Below, in pieces: positions 1-8,238 of a stretch of 64,000 nucleotides of DNA. The stretch lies in the NCBI GenBank assembly GCA_047921455.1, contig JBLRWC010000010.1, positions 1 to 64,000 of the forward strand, read 5' to 3'. The notes beneath the pieces were generated by a model, which ran no database searches, was not told where the DNA came from, and saw only the letters and a program-made list of their open reading frames with translations. Within the stretch, counting starts at the first letter, position 1; every line of letters starts with the position of its first letter. The DNA comes from XN24 sp047921455 (GTDB lineage Bacteria; Pseudomonadota; Gammaproteobacteria; Steroidobacterales; XN24). A program made the position numbers and the translations under genes.

Positions 1-55
1 CGGCACAGGTCCGCCGAGCGCATAAAGATTTCCTAAGTGAGGCGGACCTGTGCCG
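1..55. repeat. 15-bp perfect inverted repeat (hairpin) at the window edge
   Basis: Positions 1-15 are the exact reverse complement of 41-55, separated by a 25-nt A/T-richer spacer. It lies 65 bp beyond the stop codon of etfA, so it could act as a transcription terminator for the minus-strand operon, although no T-run is visible within the window. A large spacer and long perfect arms also fit a small mobile inverted-repeat element (REP or MITE-like). No transposase is visible next to it and the other flank lies outside the window. Confidence 0.6.
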
Positions 56-120
56 TCCCCCCACCGCGGTCAACTTCGCGACTGGCAAGGCCCCGCCCGC
101 CGCGGTCGACCCGCGACAGG

Positions 121-1080
121 CTACGCCCCGTCCAGCGCCTTCTCGAGTTCCGGCAACACCTGGAACAGGTCGCCGACGAGACCGAAATCGGCGACCTCGA
201 AGATCGGCGCGTCGGCGTCCTTGTTGATGGCCACGATGCAGCCGGCGTCCTTGATGCCCGTCATGTGCTGGATAGCGCCGGAGATGCCGATGGCGAAGTA
301 CAGGTCCGGGGCGATGATCTTGCCGGTCTGGCCGACCTGCATATCGTTCGGCACGTAGCCTGCATCCACGGCCGCGCGGCTGGCGCCGATGGCGGCGCCG
401 AGCTTGTCGGCGAGCTTGAAGATGATCTCAAAGTTTTCCTTGCTGCCGACGCCGCGGCCGCCGGCGACCACGCACGACGCGCTCTGCAGGTCGGGGCGAT
501 CGCTGCCGCCGCTTTCCGCGAGGCCGATGTAACGGGTATGCGTTGGCAGCTCTGCGTCGACCGTCGCGGCGACGATGGGCGCCTCGCCGGCTTCGCCCAC
601 GGCCTGGAATGACGCGATACGCACCGTGGCCAGCACGGGAATGCCATCCGGCACCTTGACGGTGGTGATTACGTTGCCCGCGTAAATCGGCCGCTTGAAA
701 GTGCGCGCATCGATGACTTCCATCAGGTCAGAGACCTGCGGCACGCCGAGCAGGGCGGCGGCGCGCGGCAACACGTCCTTGCCGAATGTCGTGGAGGGCG
801 CCAGCACGTAGTCGTAGCCGCCTTCGTGTTCGCTGGCGAGCTTGGCGATCTGGGGCGCCAGCACGGCCGCCAGCGGCGTGCCGTTGGCGGGGTTGCTGAT
901 GGACAAGACGCGCGCCACGCCGTCGAGCCTGGCGGCGGCGGCGGAGGGCGCGTCGGCGTCCGGGGCGTGGAATACGGCGACGTGCACGTCACCGAGTTGG
1001 CGGGCGCAAGCAACCGAGCGCGCGATGCCGGTGTTCAGCGTCTTGCCGTCATGGTCGGCGATCAATAAAACCCTGCTCAT
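121..1080 (-). CDS. etfA: Electron transfer flavoprotein subunit alpha
   Basis: This is the FAD-carrying subunit of the soluble ETF heterodimer, which takes electrons from acyl-CoA dehydrogenases (here isovaleryl-CoA dehydrogenase) and passes them to ETF-ubiquinone oxidoreductase. The 319-aa length is normal. The C-terminal FAD-binding half has the family signature LYFAIGISGAIQHMTGIKD followed by IVAINKD (about residues 255-285), and the N-terminal half opens with MSRVLLIADHDGK. Its ATG overlaps the TGA of etfB (ATGA, 1077-1080), so the two subunits are probably translationally coupled. It is the last gene of the leucine-degradation operon. Confidence 0.96.
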   Translation of the reverse strand: MSRVLLIADHDGKTLNTGIARSVACARQLGDVHVAVFHAPDADAPSAAAARLDGVARVLSISNPANGTPLAAVLAPQIAKLASEHEGGYDYVLAPSTTFGKDVLPRAAALLGVPQVSDLMEVIDARTFKRPIYAGNVITTVKVPDGIPVLATVRIASFQAVGEAGEAPIVAATVDAELPTHTRYIGLAESGGSDRPDLQSASCVVAGGRGVGSKENFEIIFKLADKLGAAIGASRAAVDAGYVPNDMQVGQTGKIIAPDLYFAIGISGAIQHMTGIKDAGCIVAINKDADAPIFEVADFGLVGDLFQVLPELEKALDGA

Positions 1081-1826
1081 GCCAGCACTCCCTTTTCTTT
1101 CAGCGCCTTGACCAGCGCCGCCACTGAATCCACCTTGGTGCCGCCCTGGCGCTTGGGCGGCGGCTCATGCAATCCCGTCTCGAGCTGCGCCGGCATCTCC
1201 ACGCCGAGTTCGGCGAACGGCTTGACGTCGAGCGGCTTGCGCTTGGCTTTCATGATGTCGGGCATTTTCACGAAGCGCGGTTCGTTTAGCCGCAGGTCGA
1301 CGGTGATGACCGCCGGCAGCTCGAATTCGATCTGCTCGAGGCCGCCGTCGACTTCGCGGGTGGCCCTGGCGGTGCCGTCGACGAACTCGAGCTTCGAGAC
1401 GAAGGTCGCCTGCGGGCAATCCCAGAGCGCGGCCAGCATCTGCCCGACCTGGTTCGAGTCGTCGTCGATGGCCTGCTTGCCGAGCAGCACCAGGCCGGGA
1501 TTTTCTTCCTTGATCAGTGCCAGCAGGGCGCGCGCCGCGGCCAGCGGCTGGATCTCGGTGTCGGCCTGGTAAAGAATGGCGCGGTCGGCGCCCATGGCCA
1601 GCGCGGTGCGCAATTGCTGCTGCGCGGCGTCCGGTCCGATGGAAACCACGATGACTTCCGCGGCGTCGCCGCGTTCCTTCATGCGCAGTGCTTCCTCGAC
1701 GGCGATTTCGTCGAAGGGATTGATGCTCATCTTGACGCCGTCCTTGACGACGCCGGTGCCGTCGCGGTTCACCTGGACCCGGACGTTATAGTCGATGACA
1801 CGCTTGATGCCGACGAGGATTTTCAT
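1077..1826 (-). CDS. etfB: Electron transfer flavoprotein subunit beta
   Basis: This is the AMP-binding subunit of ETF, partner of EtfA. The protein has 249 aa and starts MKILVGIKRVIDYNVRVQV, the usual EtfB opening. A conserved VSIGPDAAQQQLRTALAMGAD segment lies near residues 61-81, and the ETF-beta signature VDLRLNEPRFVKMPDIMKAK is at about residues 176-195. The start has an AGGAGC ribosome-binding site 6-7 bases upstream. It sits between the ETF-QO gene (99 bp upstream) and etfA (4-bp overlap), so electron acceptor and quinone reductase are made together with the dehydrogenase they serve. Confidence 0.96.
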   Translation of the reverse strand: MKILVGIKRVIDYNVRVQVNRDGTGVVKDGVKMSINPFDEIAVEEALRMKERGDAAEVIVVSIGPDAAQQQLRTALAMGADRAILYQADTEIQPLAAARALLALIKEENPGLVLLGKQAIDDDSNQVGQMLAALWDCPQATFVSKLEFVDGTARATREVDGGLEQIEFELPAVITVDLRLNEPRFVKMPDIMKAKRKPLDVKPFAELGVEMPAQLETGLHEPPPKRQGGTKVDSVAALVKALKEKGVLA

Positions 1827-1925
1827 TTCAGCTCCTTTTTTGTACCGCGAACCCGGCCAGGGCTGCGCGGGCTCGGGTCATTCCTTGAATCTTGCCGGTC
1901 GCTGCCCGTTCCCCGGGCGGCGACG

Positions 1926-3587
1926 TCACAGGGTCTGGTAGTTCGGCCCGCTGCCGCCCTCGGGCGTGACCCACTCGATGATCTGGTAGGGATCCTTGAT
2001 GTCGCAGGCTTTGCAATGAACGCAGTTCGACGCATTGATCTGCAGGCGCCGGCCGCCGTGGTCGTCGGCCACCATTTCGTAGACACCGACCGGGCAGAAG
2101 CGGGTACAGGGGTTGCCGTATTCCTCGGCGCAACGGGTGGCGCAGATCGACGTGTCGGCGACGCGCAGGTGCACGGGCTGGGCTTCCTCGTGGACGGTGT
2201 TCGCGAAGTAGACGCTGGCGAGCCGGTCGCGCGGTGGCAGGGTCCGCTCGGCATGCCAGTTGGCGGCCATCGCGGCCTGCTCGCCGTCGGCGTTCGCGCT
2301 GGCCCGCAACTCGAGGCTCTCCCAGTCGGCATGCGTCTTCAGCGTCCATGGACTGCGACCGCCGAACACCGTCTCGAGCGCGGCGTTCGCTATGCCGAGC
2401 CACAAGCCGCGGTGGAAACCGGGACGGATATTGCGCACCTGGCGCAGTTCGAGCCCCGCCGGCGAGGCCCGGAACGCGGCGTCATAACCCGCCGGCGAAC
2501 CAGTGTCCGCGAGATGCTCCGCGGCCAGCATCCCGGAGCGCAGCGCCTGGTGCACGCCCTTGATCTTCGGCACGTTGAGGGTGCCGGCCGCATCGCCGAT
2601 CAATAGCGCACCCGGCATCTCCATCTTCGGCAGCGCCTGCAGGCCGCCCTCGATGATGGTGCGGGCGCCCGAGGAGATGATTTCACCGCCTTCGAGCAGC
2701 TTGAGAATATCGGGGTGATGCTTGAATTGCTGGAACGCCTCGAAGGGCGAGAAGCGCGGGTCGGTGTAATCGAGGCCGACGACGTAGCCGATGTAGAGGC
2801 GGTCGTCGTCGAGGTGATAGATGAAGCTGCCGCCGTAGGTGCTGTTGTCGAGCGGCCAGCCGACGGTGTGCTGGATCAGCCCGGGCGTGGTGCGGCCGGC
2901 CGGCAGCTGCCAGAGCTCCTTGAAGCCCAGGCCGTAGGTTTGCGGCGCCGCGTCGTGGTCCAGCTGGAAGCGCGCAATGGCCTGTTTCGAGAGGCTGCCG
3001 CGACAGCCTTCGGCCAGGATCGTGACCTGGGCATGAATATCGACCCCGGGGGCAAAATTGGGTCCGGGCTGACCGTCCGGCGTGTCGTCGGCCACCATGC
3101 CCATGTCGCCGCAGCGCACGCCGATGACGCGCGCGTCGGCGCCGTCGCCTTCGATCAGCAGCTGGCGACCCGGGAAGCCCGGAAACACCTCGATGTCGAG
3201 CGATTCAGCGTGGGCCGCGAGCTGCTTGCACAGCTCGCCGAGCGAGACAATGAAGTTGCCGGCGTTATGCATTTGCGGCGGCGTCGGCAGGCGGAACGAA
3301 CGCGCCCTGGTGAACAGGCGGAATTCATCGCGCCCCGCCGGCACGCAGATGGCGGGCGGATTGTCACGCCAGCCCGGCAACAGCTCGTCGAGCGGACCCG
3401 GCTCCATGACGCAGCCCGACAGGATGTGCGCGCCGATCTCGGCGCCTTTTTCGAGCACGCAGATGGTCGCCTCGGGCGACTTCTCCTTCAGCCGGATGGC
3501 GCAGGCGAGCCCGGCCGGGCCGCCGCCGACGATTGCGAAGTCATATGCCATGACATCGCGTTCGATGCTGTTTTCCTGCTCGCTCAT
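1926..3587 (-). CDS. Electron transfer flavoprotein-ubiquinone oxidoreductase
   Basis: A membrane-associated FAD and 4Fe-4S enzyme that oxidises reduced ETF and reduces ubiquinone. The predicted 553-aa protein starts at MSEQENSIERDVMAYDF. The open frame extends further upstream, but that extension is unlike the family. FAIVGGGPAGLACAIRL near the N-terminus is the Rossmann FAD-binding motif, and LIGDAAGTLNVPKIKGVHQA is the second FAD contact. The C-terminus carries a ferredoxin-like region with Cys in CATRCAEEY, PCTRFCPVGVYEM and NCVHCKACDIKDPYQIIEW, as expected for the 4Fe-4S cluster. Its position upstream of etfBA fits its role. Confidence 0.95.
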   Translation of the reverse strand: MSEQENSIERDVMAYDFAIVGGGPAGLACAIRLKEKSPEATICVLEKGAEIGAHILSGCVMEPGPLDELLPGWRDNPPAICVPAGRDEFRLFTRARSFRLPTPPQMHNAGNFIVSLGELCKQLAAHAESLDIEVFPGFPGRQLLIEGDGADARVIGVRCGDMGMVADDTPDGQPGPNFAPGVDIHAQVTILAEGCRGSLSKQAIARFQLDHDAAPQTYGLGFKELWQLPAGRTTPGLIQHTVGWPLDNSTYGGSFIYHLDDDRLYIGYVVGLDYTDPRFSPFEAFQQFKHHPDILKLLEGGEIISSGARTIIEGGLQALPKMEMPGALLIGDAAGTLNVPKIKGVHQALRSGMLAAEHLADTGSPAGYDAAFRASPAGLELRQVRNIRPGFHRGLWLGIANAALETVFGGRSPWTLKTHADWESLELRASANADGEQAAMAANWHAERTLPPRDRLASVYFANTVHEEAQPVHLRVADTSICATRCAEEYGNPCTRFCPVGVYEMVADDHGGRRLQINASNCVHCKACDIKDPYQIIEWVTPEGGSGPNYQTL

Positions 3588-3640
3588 CGGCGCCTCGCTC
3601 GGGATTTCGGGGCAGCCTTCAATTTTACCTGAGCCATGAT

Positions 3641-4408
3641 TTATTTGGGCTGCATGCGGATCGCCCCGTCGAGGCGAATCGTCTCGGCATTGAGCATCGG
3701 GCTGGTGCAGATGCACGCCACCATGTCGGCGAATTCCTCGGGCCGGCCGAGCCGCGACGGGAAGGGCACCTGGGCGGCGAGCGACTGCTGGATGTGTTCC
3801 GGCATGCCTTCCATCATCGGCGTCAGGAAAATGCCCGGTGCGATGGTGTTGACGCGGATGCCCAGGCGCGCAAACTCGCGCGCCAGCGGCAGCGCCATGC
3901 CGGCCACGCCGGCCTTGGAGGCGGAGTAGGCAGCCTGGCCGATCTGGCCTTCGAAGGCGGCGACCGAAGCAGTGTTGACGATCACCCCGCGCTCCCCCTC
4001 GGGGTTGGGTTCGTTGTGCTGCATTTGCGCAGCTGCCGCCTTGGCGAGTTGGAAGGTGCCGACCAGGTTCACCATGATGACTTTTGCGAAATAGTCGCCG
4101 GCCATGGGACCGTCACGCCCCAGCACGCGACCCGCGCCGAGGATGCCGGCGCAGCTGACGGCCAGGTTGATGCCGCCGAAGGCCTTGGCGGCCGCGTCCA
4201 CGCTGGCGATGACCGCCCCGTCGTCGCTGACGTCGGTCTTGAAGAACAGGGCGCGCTCGCCGAGCGCGGCGGCGGTTTCCTGGCCTTGCGCCTCGTTGAC
4301 GTCAAGGATGGCAGCCTGGCCACCCTCGGCGATGATGCGCTTGACGACGGCGAGCCCGAGACCGGAGGCGCCGCCCGAGACGACGGCTTGCAGCTTGGCG
4401 AGTTCCAT
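3641..4408 (-). CDS. SDR-family dehydrogenase, 3-hydroxyacyl-CoA dehydrogenase type 2-like
   Basis: A short-chain dehydrogenase/reductase of 255 aa. The start at MELAKLQAVVSGG fits the family; the open frame begins 15 codons earlier. The cofactor motif is SGGASGLGLA (TGxxxGxG type), the NAD-selecting Asp is in AAILDVNEAQG, and the active site is YSASK with an upstream Ser in VNTASVAAFEGQ. The overall pattern, including IAPGIFLTPMMEGMPE, is that of HSD10-like 3-hydroxy-2-methylbutyryl-CoA / 3-hydroxyacyl-CoA dehydrogenases. Its place in a leucine operon suggests a hydroxyacyl-CoA oxidation step, perhaps for isoleucine intermediates. The exact substrate cannot be read from the sequence. Confidence 0.85.
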   Translation of the reverse strand: MELAKLQAVVSGGASGLGLAVVKRIIAEGGQAAILDVNEAQGQETAAALGERALFFKTDVSDDGAVIASVDAAAKAFGGINLAVSCAGILGAGRVLGRDGPMAGDYFAKVIMVNLVGTFQLAKAAAAQMQHNEPNPEGERGVIVNTASVAAFEGQIGQAAYSASKAGVAGMALPLAREFARLGIRVNTIAPGIFLTPMMEGMPEHIQQSLAAQVPFPSRLGRPEEFADMVACICTSPMLNAETIRLDGAIRMQPK

Positions 4409-4468
4409 GCAGAGATTTCCTTGTAGGCAAAAAATTCGACCCGTGGGCCGCACGCGCGGCTGACGGGT

Positions 4469-5374
4469 TCAGGGTTGGCGATCGTCCGGCAGCTGGCCGA
4501 GCCGGCTGCGGGGTGCGCGGCCGAGCTGGCCGCAGATGTAATGACCCGCGGCGACCAGCGCCGGCAGGTCGACCCCGGTCTCGATGCCGAGACCGTGCAG
4601 GAGGTAGACCAGGTCCTCGGTCGCCACGTTGCCGGAGGCGCCGGCCGCGTAGGGACAGCCGCCCAGGCCGGCCACCGAGGCATCAACGACCGTCACGCCG
4701 GCTTCGAGGCAGGCGAAAATATTGGCCAGCGCCTGGCCGCGCGTGTCGTGGAAGTGTACCGCCAGTCGCTCCATGCCGCATTCCCCGGCCACGGCCCAGA
4801 GCAGTCGCCGCGCAGCCACTGGCGTGCCGACGCCGATGGTGTCGCCGAGCGAGACCTCGTAACAGCCGAGTTCGAACAACTTTTGCGCGACGGCGACGAC
4901 ATTGTCCTCGGCGACCGCGCCCTCGTAGGGGCAGCCGAGCACGCAGGAAATGTAGCCGCGGATACGCAGGCCCTGCTCGAGCGCGGGGCCGGCCAGGTCG
5001 CGGATGCGTTCCAGGCTCTCGGCCGTCGAGGCGTTGATGTTTTTGTGGTTGAAGGTTTCCGAGGCTGCCGTGAATACCGCGATTTCCTCGACGCCCGCGG
5101 CGATGGCGCGCTCGAGGCCCTGGCGGTTCGGCACCAGCGCCGGGTAGGCGACGCCGGGCCGGCGGCGCAGGCCGGCGAATACCTCGGCGGCGTCGGCCAG
5201 TTGCGGTATCCAGCGCGGGCTGACAAAACTGCTGGCCTCGATGACGGGCAAGCCGGCGGCGGCGAGCCGTTCGATGAACTCGATCTTGACGGCCGCCGGC
5301 ACGCTGGCCTGTTCGTTCTGCAAGCCGTCGCGCGGGCCGACCTCGACGATTTTCACGTGTTTTTGCAGGGACAT
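4469..5374 (-). CDS. mvaB: Hydroxymethylglutaryl-CoA lyase
   Basis: This enzyme catalyses the last step of leucine degradation, splitting HMG-CoA into acetoacetate and acetyl-CoA. The protein has 301 aa with a TIM-barrel. The start region has VEVGPRDGLQNE, with the catalytic Arg and Asp, the metal-binding HFHDTRGQALAN lies at about residue 205, and the diagnostic Cys loop GLGGCPYAAGASGN is at about residues 235-248. Its start codon lies directly next to the stop of the upstream biotin carboxylase subunit gene (5375), so the genes are tightly packed in one operon. Confidence 0.95.
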   Translation of the reverse strand: MSLQKHVKIVEVGPRDGLQNEQASVPAAVKIEFIERLAAAGLPVIEASSFVSPRWIPQLADAAEVFAGLRRRPGVAYPALVPNRQGLERAIAAGVEEIAVFTAASETFNHKNINASTAESLERIRDLAGPALEQGLRIRGYISCVLGCPYEGAVAEDNVVAVAQKLFELGCYEVSLGDTIGVGTPVAARRLLWAVAGECGMERLAVHFHDTRGQALANIFACLEAGVTVVDASVAGLGGCPYAAGASGNVATEDLVYLLHGLGIETGVDLPALVAAGHYICGQLGRAPRSRLGQLPDDRQP

Positions 5375-7390
5375 TCAGCTGGCCTCGTCGGACCTGATAT
5401 CCACCAGCACAGCGTCCGCGTCGACGCTGTCGCCGACTGCGCACAGCACGCGCTCGACCCGGCCGGCCACCGGCGCGGCAAGCGTCAACTCCATTTTCAT
5501 GCCTTCCATGATGAGCAGCGCCTGGCCGGCCGACACGCGGTCCCCGGCGGCGACCTTGAGCGCGACGATCGTGCCCGGCATCGGAGCTACCGGGCGCGTA
5601 TCTTCCTCGCCCTGGGCTGACTCGTCGGCATGCAGCGGCTCGACCACGAAATCCCAGCCGTGGTCATCGAACCCCACGTAGATGCGGTCCGTGTCGGCCG
5701 TGACCAGCGCCTCGCCGCCCACGCCCTGGCAGTCGAGCCGCAGCCGGCCCTCGCCGAGGTCCTCGAGCGTGGCGTCGAGGTGATGGCTGCCGGAGTGCAC
5801 GCGAACGCGGTTGCGGTCGGCGCGGAACTCCAGCCGCAGTTCGTGGCAGCGGCCGGCGGCGTCGAGCAGCCGGACGGGGATCCCGCCGGCGCCGGCGGAG
5901 CGCCAGCCGTCGCCGTTCGCCCAGGGTGACCAGGGGTCCGTGTGCTCGGCCGGGCGCGGCAGGTCCTGGGCGATCCGCCAGGCGGCGACGGCGAGCACGG
6001 GCAGCGGCGGTGTCGGCACGTTCCAGAGCACATCGTCGAGTTCGCGATCGAGGAAACCGGTGTCGACTTCGCCGGCCGCGAAGGCCGGGTGCGCCGCCAC
6101 GGCGCGCAACAGCGGCAGGTTGGTGATCACGCCGGCGATGGCGCTGTGAGCGAGCGCCTGGCGGAGCCGGCCGACGCATTCGGCGCGATCCAGGCCGTGG
6201 ACGATCAGCTTGGCCAGCATCGGATCGTAATGTTGGCTGACCTCGTCGCCTTCCTCGATGCCGGAGTCCAGCCGGATGGCCGGATGGCGATCGGGGGAGC
6301 GCAGCCGTCGAATCCGGCCGGTGGAGGGCATGAAATTATTGCCCGGGTTCTCCGCGTAGATGCGCGTTTCGATGGCATGACCGCGGCACGGGATCTCCGC
6401 CTGCGCCAGCGGCAGGGGTTCGCCCGTGGCGATGCGCAGCTGCCATTCGACCAGGTCGAGCCCGGTGATCATCTCGGTGACCGGGTGCTCGACCTGCAGG
6501 CGAGTATTCATTTCCATGAACCAGAATTCACGCGCCGGACTGACGATAAATTCCACCGTGCCGGCGTTCAGGTACTCCACGGCCCGCGCGGCCTCGACCG
6601 CGGCCTCGAGCATCTGCCGGCGCGTATCGTCATCCAGCAGCGGCGAGGGCGCTTCCTCGATGATCTTCTGGTAGCGCCGCTGCGTCGAGCATTCGCGCTC
6701 CCAGAGGTGCACGATGTTGCCGTGGCGATCGCCAAAGACCTGCACCTCGATGTGCCGCGGCCGCTCGATGAAACGCTCCAGGATGACGTGCTCGTCGCCG
6801 AAGGCTTTCATGGCCTCGCGCTGCGCACCGGCAAGCGCCTCGGCGAACTGTTCCGCCGTGCGCACCACGCGCATGCCCTTGCCGCCGCCGCCTGCGGAGG
6901 CCTTGATGAGCAGCGGAAAACCGATCTCGGCCGCAAGTTCCGCGAGTTTTTCGGGCGCTTGTTCGCCACCGTGGTAGCCCGGCACGACCGGCACGCCCGC
7001 ATCCTGCATGATGCCTTTCGCTTCGCTCTTGGAGCCCATGCGGCGGATGGTTTCCGCGCGCGGCCCGATGAAGACCAGGCCGGCGGCGACGCAGTCGCGT
7101 GCGAACGCAGCGTTCTCCGACAAGAATCCGTACCCGGGATGGATGGCATCCACGCCGGCGGCCAGCGCGGCCTCGATGATCCGGGGTCCGTCCAGGTAAC
7201 TTTCCGCCGGCGCGGCGCCGCCGATGGCGATCGCGGTATCCGCCTCGCGCACGTGGCGGGCCCGGGCATCGGCCGAGGAGTACACGGCCATGGTCTCGAC
7301 GCCAAGCCGCCGGCAGGTGCGCATGATGCGACAAGCGATTTCGCCGCGATTCGCCACCAGCAACCGGCGCATGCGCAGCCCGTCGGTCAC
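5375..7390 (-). CDS. liuD: Methylcrotonyl-CoA carboxylase, biotin carboxylase/biotin carrier subunit
   Basis: The alpha subunit of the ATP-dependent carboxylase that makes 3-methylglutaconyl-CoA from 3-methylcrotonyl-CoA. The biotin carboxylase domain opens with RRLLVANRGEIACRIMRT, has the ATP-grasp glycine loop KASAGGGGKGMRVV and the core EMNTRLQVEHPVTE. The C-terminal biotinyl domain has IMEGMKMELTLAAP, the Lys of MKM being the biotin site. I take the GTG at 7390, which overlaps the TGA of the upstream hydratase gene (GTGA), giving 671 aa. An ATG six codons later (7372) is the alternative. Neighbouring mccB and liuC genes separate it from propionyl- or acetyl-CoA carboxylase. Confidence 0.92.
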   Translation of the reverse strand: MTDGLRMRRLLVANRGEIACRIMRTCRRLGVETMAVYSSADARARHVREADTAIAIGGAAPAESYLDGPRIIEAALAAGVDAIHPGYGFLSENAAFARDCVAAGLVFIGPRAETIRRMGSKSEAKGIMQDAGVPVVPGYHGGEQAPEKLAELAAEIGFPLLIKASAGGGGKGMRVVRTAEQFAEALAGAQREAMKAFGDEHVILERFIERPRHIEVQVFGDRHGNIVHLWERECSTQRRYQKIIEEAPSPLLDDDTRRQMLEAAVEAARAVEYLNAGTVEFIVSPAREFWFMEMNTRLQVEHPVTEMITGLDLVEWQLRIATGEPLPLAQAEIPCRGHAIETRIYAENPGNNFMPSTGRIRRLRSPDRHPAIRLDSGIEEGDEVSQHYDPMLAKLIVHGLDRAECVGRLRQALAHSAIAGVITNLPLLRAVAAHPAFAAGEVDTGFLDRELDDVLWNVPTPPLPVLAVAAWRIAQDLPRPAEHTDPWSPWANGDGWRSAGAGGIPVRLLDAAGRCHELRLEFRADRNRVRVHSGSHHLDATLEDLGEGRLRLDCQGVGGEALVTADTDRIYVGFDDHGWDFVVEPLHADESAQGEEDTRPVAPMPGTIVALKVAAGDRVSAGQALLIMEGMKMELTLAAPVAGRVERVLCAVGDSVDADAVLVDIRSDEAS

Positions 7391-8229
7391 TCGCCGTCCT
7401 CCGTGTCGCCGCCTGCCTGCGGTACGGCGGCATTTTCCAGTTTCTGCCACGCGGGCGGCCGTTTTTCGAGGAACGCCGCCAGCCCCTCCTGCCCCTCGTC
7501 GGAGACCCGGAGCTGCGCGATGATCTGCGCGGTGCGGTGCTGCAGCGCGACGTCGGCCGATATGCCGCCGCCCTCGACGGTGAAAATCAGTTCCTTGCTC
7601 TCGCGCAGGGCATTCGGTCCGCCCGCCAGCAGCATGTCGAGCTGGTGCTCGAGCGCTGCGTCCAGCTTGTTCGGCTTGGCTACCTCGTGTACCAGGCCGA
7701 CGCGGCGCGCCAGCTTGGCGTTCATGATCTCGCCGCTGAGAAAGAGCCGGCGCGAGTTGCGTTCGCCAATGGCGGCGATCACGTAAGGGCTGATGACCGC
7801 AGGCACCAGGCCGAGGCGCACTTCCGACAGGGCAAACCGCGCTTCGTTGCTGGCAATCGCGATATCGCAGCAGGCGACCAGGCCGACGCCGCCGCCGAAG
7901 GCATGGCCGTTGACCCGCGCCACGGTCGGCAGCGGCAGCGAATTCAGCAGCGACATGAGGTCCGCCAGGTGCAACGCATCGTCGAGGTTTTCCTCCTCGC
8001 TGCAGCTGGCCATGGACCGCATCCAGCCGACGTCGGCGCCGGCCGAGAAAGAACGTCCGGCCCCGGTCAGTACCAGGACCCGAATGTCCTTGCGGGACTT
8101 GATCTCGAACAGCATGTCCGTGAGGCGCGCGACGAGCGCTGCATCGAAGGCGTTGTGGACCTTGGGCTGGTTCAGCGTCAGGGTCGCGACGCCGCGACGG
8201 TTTACTTCCAATAGAACGGTTTTAGCCAT
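7387..8229 (-). CDS. liuC: Enoyl-CoA hydratase family, probable methylglutaconyl-CoA hydratase
   Basis: A 280-aa crotonase-fold protein likely to hydrate 3-methylglutaconyl-CoA to HMG-CoA, since it sits between the two methylcrotonyl-CoA carboxylase subunit genes. The oxyanion-hole segments are GAGRSFSAGADVGWMR (about residues 56-71) and VNGHAFGGGVGLVACCDIAIA (about 105-125). LSEVRLGLVPAVISPYV is the usual crotonase active-site helix region. Substrate assignment rests on operon context because crotonase sequence alone does not settle it. Confidence 0.9.
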   Translation of the reverse strand: MAKTVLLEVNRRGVATLTLNQPKVHNAFDAALVARLTDMLFEIKSRKDIRVLVLTGAGRSFSAGADVGWMRSMASCSEEENLDDALHLADLMSLLNSLPLPTVARVNGHAFGGGVGLVACCDIAIASNEARFALSEVRLGLVPAVISPYVIAAIGERNSRRLFLSGEIMNAKLARRVGLVHEVAKPNKLDAALEHQLDMLLAGGPNALRESKELIFTVEGGGISADVALQHRTAQIIAQLRVSDEGQEGLAAFLEKRPPAWQKLENAAVPQAGGDTEDGE

Positions 8230-8238
8230 GACGGTGCA

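Noticed and set aside
1614..2606. 330-codon plus-strand frame opposite etfB and ETF-QO
   Set aside because: It lies antisense to two clearly recognised genes and shows no domain similarity.
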